Assembly: GCA_032173965.1 (NCBI GenBank)
Contig: CM063313.1
Coordinates: 997,805-1,061,804, forward strand
DNA from: Sitta carolinensis
Taxonomy: Eukaryota > Chordata > Aves > Passeriformes > Sittidae
Direction: 5' to 3'
DNA: 64,000 bases
The position numbers were made by a program, and so were the translations under genes. A model generated the notes under the pieces. It worked only from the letters and a program-made list of their open reading frames with translations, made no database searches and was not told the DNA's origin. Shown in pieces: positions 58,371 through 64,000 of the stretch; the first letter of the stretch is position 1; every line of letters starts with the position of its first letter.

Positions 58371-61300
58371 CTGAATCAGTGGGATTTCCTGGGGACACTG
58401 AATTCTGGGAGAGCCTTAAACTGAGAGAATTCACCTGGTTTTTGCCTGTAAAAAAAAGGGTAGACCTTCTTCTCAGTGTCATCCTTGGGAGCAAGCTGTG
58501 ATTATACAGTGTGCATTCAAATGGAAGCATGATCATGTACCTTCACTTGCCAGCAGTGGAAAAGTACTGTGCTAACAGGTGGTTAAACTGCTCAGGGAAG
58601 AGGTGATCACTTCATTTTCCATGTGAAACTGGAACCTTGAACAAAACACTTTTCCAAGATTTCTTGGCTAAAATGTCCAGATTAAATTTCAGAGATCACC
58701 CGTCAAAACAAACTCCAGCAAATGCTCTAAATGAAATATCAAGGGTGTAATGCAGCTGAGCTGTTCTCTAGTACTCAGGTGAGCTTCTGCTTTGTGAAAG
58801 TTTACTAATTCTGTGTTCAGTCATATTTTTTGCAAATAACAGGAACTCCATTTTGTGGCTGGTTCTTATGCACACAAAGGTGGTTTGCTTTTTATCAAGC
58901 TAAAGTATCAAAAACCTTGGCAATCTTTTTTTTTCTTTCCTTTTTTTTTTTTATTTTTTTCCGGGTTTTTATTTTTGTGATGTCTAATCTGAAAGCTAAT
59001 GACGGAAAAGAAAAAACAAAAGCAGAGAGTGATGATACAAGCTTGCTTCCCAGTTTCTGCCTGTCTTTGGGGTTATCTGTAGCTCCTGCCCATGCTGACT
59101 CAATGCTTTTCCACGCAAACCTCAAAGCAGAGGATGAACTGAGGTACTGAGACATCTGAGCTTTTTCAGCTTGAGCTGGGTGTGAGCTGAATCCTCTCAG
59201 CTACAAACTGAGCAAGAACTCTGGAGATGTCAGGATGTGGACGCTGCCCCAGTCCCATTTAGGTCAGAACAAACACTCACCTGTAGCCTGTCTGAATCTT
59301 GATCTAATCTTTGTGGCTCAGATCCATATCTAATTTGAAAATCTAAATTGATGGTTCCTAAACAACCCGTCTGTACAGCTGTTTCATTGCTGGGCTTCTT
59401 TGCTCTACTCCATGTTTTCCAGATTGTCTTCAGCTGACTCTGAGCAGTGGAGAATCTTGTTTTCTTCAATAGCAGGTTTCCAGCACAACTTTGGTTAGTC
59501 CAGGCTGTCTCCAGTTTCAGGCTGGGATATCTTTAATTTAAAGATATATGGTGGTGATAGCCTCCTATTGATTATATTTATTGTGTCAGGAGTAACACTC
59601 ACTAAACCTAAAATATTTGAGTGTCTCAGAGCAGGAAGAGTTGTACAAACTTGCATTCAAAATCCCTAAACTGTAATTCCTGTTTATAGTCCAGTGACAG
59701 ACAAGGGCTTAAAACTATGTATAAATATCTCCTATCACCATTTCAAGGTCCCTTCCATAGAGAATCTGTTGCACTAGAGAGCATTTGTTTTTCATGGAGT
59801 ATTTCAGTTATTTTAAATCTAATGTTTCTTTTCACCAACAGTTGATAGATTTTGAACAGAAGTCTGTTAGTATTTCTTCCTTTACCACTAGAGCTGTTTC
59901 AAAGAGAGTAATTAAAAGATGGAATAAGAAAAATGGAAAAAGACAATAATCTATTTTGCATGACAAAAGCATAAAGAAATCATGTTGCACAAATATTTCT
60001 GCAGTGTTTCCTGAAGTAGGAGGAGAGCAGAAACCTTTCACAAGAAATCTTACAATATAAAGGACAAACAAGTTATGTCTTGCTGTTGGGGCCAAAAAAA
60101 GGTTTAACATCCTTTTTTGCCAGATGGAGAACTAGTATAAGAATAAGAAGGAATGTTGTTATGAGGAATTCTATCGTAATCCCAAAAATAAATTCTGGCG
60201 AATTGGGTCCTTGTCCATGGCCTTAGCCTGAACACATTCAGAAGTGGAAAGGATTTAAGTTAAATATTTTCTCAAGTTATACCTTTGTGCATGAAAGACA
60301 CACAATGTTTTTATTATTAGTTTTAATTTTTAATGTTAAATTTTTCATCTTTTAATCTGATGGGGTACCATATATTAGGATTTATTATCTAGATGAGTAA
60401 TGTGTAAAATGCCATCAAATATTGTCAAATGATTTAAGCAAATTTAGTGAGAGGATACCCTTTTTCTGAGGGCAACAAATTTCCACCCCTCTTTGGGACC
60501 TGTTAAAAAACACTTCTGAGGAAAGAGAGGCTTTTCTATTCACTCTGGGGAGGAAGCAAGCATCTATCTGTGTTTCTGGGGCCAGGAGAAGACCCTCACT
60601 TGTTGGACTTTCAGTTTGACCAACCACTTCCAGACCTACCCCATGGAATCAGGGGGCTGTTTGGGTGTCCAATCCTTACCACCTCCTTGTGCAAGCAGAG
60701 AAACCCTACAAGTCTCTGGACTGTCCTTGGCAGGCTTGGAGCTGAAGTGAGGATGTTATCTTGCTTGGAAAATAGAGTTTTGCTTCCAAAGCTTGTTGTG
60801 ATGGGGAACATGGTAACATTAGCTTGGGCAGCAGCAGATGGCTTTTTCAGGAAGATGTTCTGGGAACATGTTCAGGTTTTGCCTTTCATGTGGTGTATGT
60901 GCATGCTGGGAGCTGACTTAGACTAAACAAAGGGTAATTCTGCCTTGTGGTTTCCTTCTGTCAACAGACTGTGTGATTGGGTGACGTTCCCAGTGGCACA
61001 AATCTGATATTATTTTCTTCCCTCTGGGATCCCTAGCAAGAATCCATCCTGTCTGCAGGTCCAAGTTGCAGCCCTACCCCTGCTCTGCCAGCCCTCACAC
61101 CTTTTTTCCTGCTCTTTCAGACTCCCATTGTAATACCCAGTCCCTCACTTCCCCCCTGGTGATGGTGGGGGCCTCCAGCCATGCAGTTTTGGCTCCCCTC
61201 TTCCCTAGCCTCTGCCACAAACCCTCCTGCTGATGTCCTCCACCACTGATCTCTTCCATCATGAGGACCTTCATGCAGGACCCTTTTCTCTGTCCTCTTG

Positions 61301-62082
61301 TGCTGACAGCCCCTGATAGAGGTCAGCACAGTGTAAATTGCTGTCCACACCTCATTTTCTGGCCATATTTTTAAACAAAGCCTCATGGACATGAGAGGCT
61401 GTAGCTCTTGCTCAGGAACTTCTCTCCCTGCTGCCCCTCCCCTGCCTCTGATTCTCTCAGGAGCATCCTGTGTTGTGAGGTGATTCTGGAGTCAGGGGAA
61501 ATGGGCAGTGTATCATTGTCCCCTATCTAAAATCACTGAACAGTAGCTGAAATCACCTGATTCCCAGGACAATAAGTGCTCTGCATGCTGAGGGGTTGTT
61601 TCACATGGCTAATGAAGAGCTCAACAGTATTTTAGTGATAATTTGGTACTTAACTTTTAGCCTGTTATGTACGTGCTAATTAAGTGTTTTAACATGCTGT
61701 ACATGTTTTATGTATTAATAAGCAATAAGTGTACAAATTACACTTTTTATGTGATTTAGAACTAATTGCAGGGTTGTGAGATTTTCTCCTTTATATACCT
61801 ATTAAACCCACATAACTGCTGTTTTTACAGTTCATGGGTGTTCAGTTAACATATAGTAATTGCTCTTTAAGGGCTTCAGTAAGTGCATGTTTGAGACAAT
61901 TTACAATGTTAGCAATTTCCTGGTACTATTCCTCAGAGGTGCAAGGAAGTTAATCACACCCAGCTCTGGATTTCCCTGGGAGTCTGCCTGGAGTCCCTTG
62001 CTGTGCACCATGCAAGCTGCATCCAGCCATGAGGGATTCCACTTTCAGGGATGATAAACACAGAGAAACACTTTATTGGCTA
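58371..62082. other. Intergenic sequence without supported genes
   Basis: It is AT-rich with T-rich runs near 58926-58975. Open frames are short and lack domains. The part 61600-61860 is listed separately as a candidate regulatory element. Confidence 0.65.
61600..61860. promoter_or_regulatory. Candidate conserved non-coding element rich in homeodomain-like sites
   Basis: A repeat-free AT-rich tract contains GGCTAATGAAG, GCTAATTAAG, GTACAAATTACAC and GAACTAATTGCAG within 200 bases. This is TAAT-core clustering as seen in developmental enhancers. Conservation cannot be tested here. Confidence 0.3.
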
Positions 62083-62515
62083 TCACGCAATTGTTTAGGC
62101 TGGAAAAATCCCTTTAAGTCCAACCATTAACCCACTGCTGCCAAACCATAGGACCAAGATATGGTCCTAAGGTACCACATCTACATGTCCTTTAACTTCC
62201 TCCAAGGACATTGACTCCATCACTTCCCTGGACAGTCAGTTCCAATGCTTAATAGCCCTTTCAATTAAGAAATTCTTCTTAATATCCCAACTAAACCTCC
62301 CCTGGCACAGCTTGAGGCCGTTCCCTCTCATCCTGTCCCTGTCCCTGGGAGCAGAGCCCGATCCCCACCTGGCAGCTCCCTCCTGTCAGGGAGCTGTGCA
62401 GAGCCAGGAGGTCCCTCCTGAGCCTCCTCTCCAGGCTGAGCCCCTTTCCAGCTCCTTCAGCTGCTCCTGATGGGATTTGTGCTCCAGCACTTCACTGCAC
62501 AGCTTTCTGCAAGCA
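62083..62515 (-). mobile_element. CR1 LINE 3' fragment, longest copy in the window
   Basis: From CAATTGTTTAGGCTGGAAAA through AAGTCCAACCATTAACCCAC, TTCCAATGCTTAATAGCCCT, AAGAAATTCTTCTTAATATC, CAGCTTGAGGCCGTTCCCTC, TGGGAGCAGAGCCCGATCCC to CCTCTCCAGGCTGAGCCCCT. It is the reverse complement of CR1, about 430 bases. Confidence 0.94.
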
Positions 62516-64000
62516 GCTGGGATGTAGGGACACGTTGTTAGAAACACAAATCAGGAGGGGCATCACTCAGTGTTTCCTGGTTTATCCTGCAAAGCCACAG
62601 AGGAAAACAACCATCTGTCCTCTTTTCTCTTGGTAGATCACGCAGTCCCTCTCTGTTTGCCTCCAGTCTGAATTCAGGGAAGCTGTGCGCCCTGGTCCCT
62701 GCTCCTACACTCCGTGCCACCTCGGGCAGATTGCTTTGTGCCTCTGTGCCCCTCCTGCCCCTCTGTGGGAGTGTCACTCTGCCTGCCTTTACTCTGGGGG
62801 AATATTGTTCATTCCAGGCTGCAGGCTCCAGCACTAAGCTGTTCAAACGCTTATTTAAGAGAGATTTAAAACCAGACAAACAGCACCACCCTTCTGCCCC
62901 ATTAATTTAGACATTTTGTGGGCAGGAGGAAACTGCTTCCCGAGGCAGCAAGGTGCTCTTGCCATTTAATTGACACAGTCATCTGAAATCCAATCTACCA
63001 GACAAAGCAAAGGAGGAATACCATTTGAAAACTGTATGCCACCGAGAGAGCGTGTGGAAAAGAAAGCAAATTTTTTATGTTCGACTTCATTCCTTTTGCA
63101 TAATGTTGTATCCTTTTGACGAGGCAGCATAATAAAGTTTAACTCCCTCTCTGCTGTCCACCCTCCAAATGCTGACTTAAAAGAAAACAGCAATGCTCTA
63201 TCTTTAGTGTCAAATGAACAATGGGCTCTCTTCCAACAAGAAGAAATGAGCTGATTTTGAAAGAGTTCTGGAGAAAAGTGCAAAATGTTCTTACTTCTCA
63301 TGAAATAAATATTTGAATGATAGTCACTTGGCTCATCCTGTAATGTGTCAGCACAGACTTTGTACTCCAGGTTTATATAAAATATTGGTTGGGGGAGAGA
63401 GAAGGGCCAGAAAGTCCATATTGCAGATAAGAAGAGCTAGAGACACCATAACATCTAATACACTTCAGAAACAATAACTAATTATTTCCGCCACAAGATG
63501 GTATATTTCATCCTACGTCACTGATGAAGCTCGGCCAAAGCTTTCTAAGCAGGCTGTACGATGTTGAGAGGCTGTTTTTTGCAAGCCTGGGGAAGCTCAG
63601 CGCCTCAGGCAGCACTGTGCATCTCACCAGAGGCTCGAGGCTACAGAGAGCTGCAGGGACTCACTCTGCACAAAAAGCAGGGAAAGTGCTTTATCTTACA
63701 GGCCAATGGAGACCTAACAGAGCACCACGGGCTGAGATCAGCCAGGAACCTGCCTGACAAAGCTCAAGGCTTGAGCCAGAGATTTTACCAAAGCAGCAAT
63801 GCACTCGGACCAGGCGTGAGGAGTTGTCCCAACAGAGACAGGGACAGCCTTGATACGCCACTGTTTTTCTGATTCTGTCTCTTTTTTTCTCACTTTTCTT
63901 CTTTATTAAGCTCTTCAGCATGGAAAAGACACTTTGTTTAAAGTGTTTATGCTGCTGTTATTGTTGTTGAGAGCTTTCAGAAAAGTTTGGAAAAGCTAAT
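62516..64000. other. Intergenic sequence to window end
   Basis: No gene is supported. 62960-63240 looks like unique AT-rich sequence that could be a regulatory element. 63500-63870 is more GC-rich with short open frames lacking any domain. Confidence 0.6.
62960..63240. promoter_or_regulatory. Candidate conserved non-coding element
   Basis: Unique, non-repetitive sequence without simple repeats. Motif-like words include CCATTTAATTGACA, CCTTTTGCATAATG and GCATAATAAAGTTTAAC. The assignment is a guess from texture only. Confidence 0.22.

Noticed and set aside
1..64000. CRISPR array, operon, tRNA cluster or novel defence-type system
   Set aside because: The window is intron-containing vertebrate DNA. 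No spaced direct repeats, no tRNA-like folds and no bacterial-type gene clusters were seen.

Overview
The window is vertebrate nuclear DNA, almost certainly from a bird. It has one split gene with GT-AG introns and long AT-rich non-coding stretches. Six truncated LINE copies end in the CATAGAAT-type tail of avian CR1. There are also LTR elements of the kind common in songbird genomes, so a passerine is a reasonable but unproven guess.

Positions 1-45524 (+) hold the 3' three quarters of one gene, which I identify as ZNF462, a large poly-C2H2 zinc-finger chromatin protein. The window opens inside its giant exon. That exon runs to 3872 and is followed by ten short exons: 4750-4914, 6509-6783, 9834-9952, 14060-14251, 29023-29287, 31862-31998, 37247-37470, 39763-39895, 44285-44399 and 45323-45524 (stop TAA 45522-45524). 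All ten introns are GT-AG. About 1,900 codons are present, with about 28 C2H2 motifs by my count. Roughly 600 N-terminal residues, the promoter and the 5'UTR lie upstream. Coding lengths sum to 5,699 nt, exactly one base short of a multiple of three. The shortfall maps to a single apparent 1-base deletion at about 1900-1901 in the giant exon. An A/T-rich 3'UTR follows to about 48285, with an early, a late and a terminal poly(A) signal.

Introns are mostly unremarkable apart from CR1 fragments, simple repeats and a few motif clusters. The exception is 18859-18966 in the 14.8-kb intron. It encodes a perfect C-X2-C-X12-H-X3-H finger, starts at an AG whose last in-frame codon is a stop, and ends at a GTAAGG donor. 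Its phase does not fit the flanking exons, so it is a candidate hidden or decayed finger exon, not a proven one.

Positions 48290-64000 are intergenic. They hold a CR1 copy, a 41-base T run, and a degraded gammaretrovirus-like endogenous retrovirus on the minus strand (53188 to at least 58200). The retrovirus keeps two diverged LTRs, a proline-tRNA-type primer binding site, broken gag and pol pieces and a nested solo LTR. No integrase or env is visible. Beyond it lie another CR1 copy and two AT-rich tracts (about 61600-61860 and 62960-63240) that look like candidate conserved regulatory elements.

I see no tRNA, rRNA, CRISPR array or bacterial-type system.
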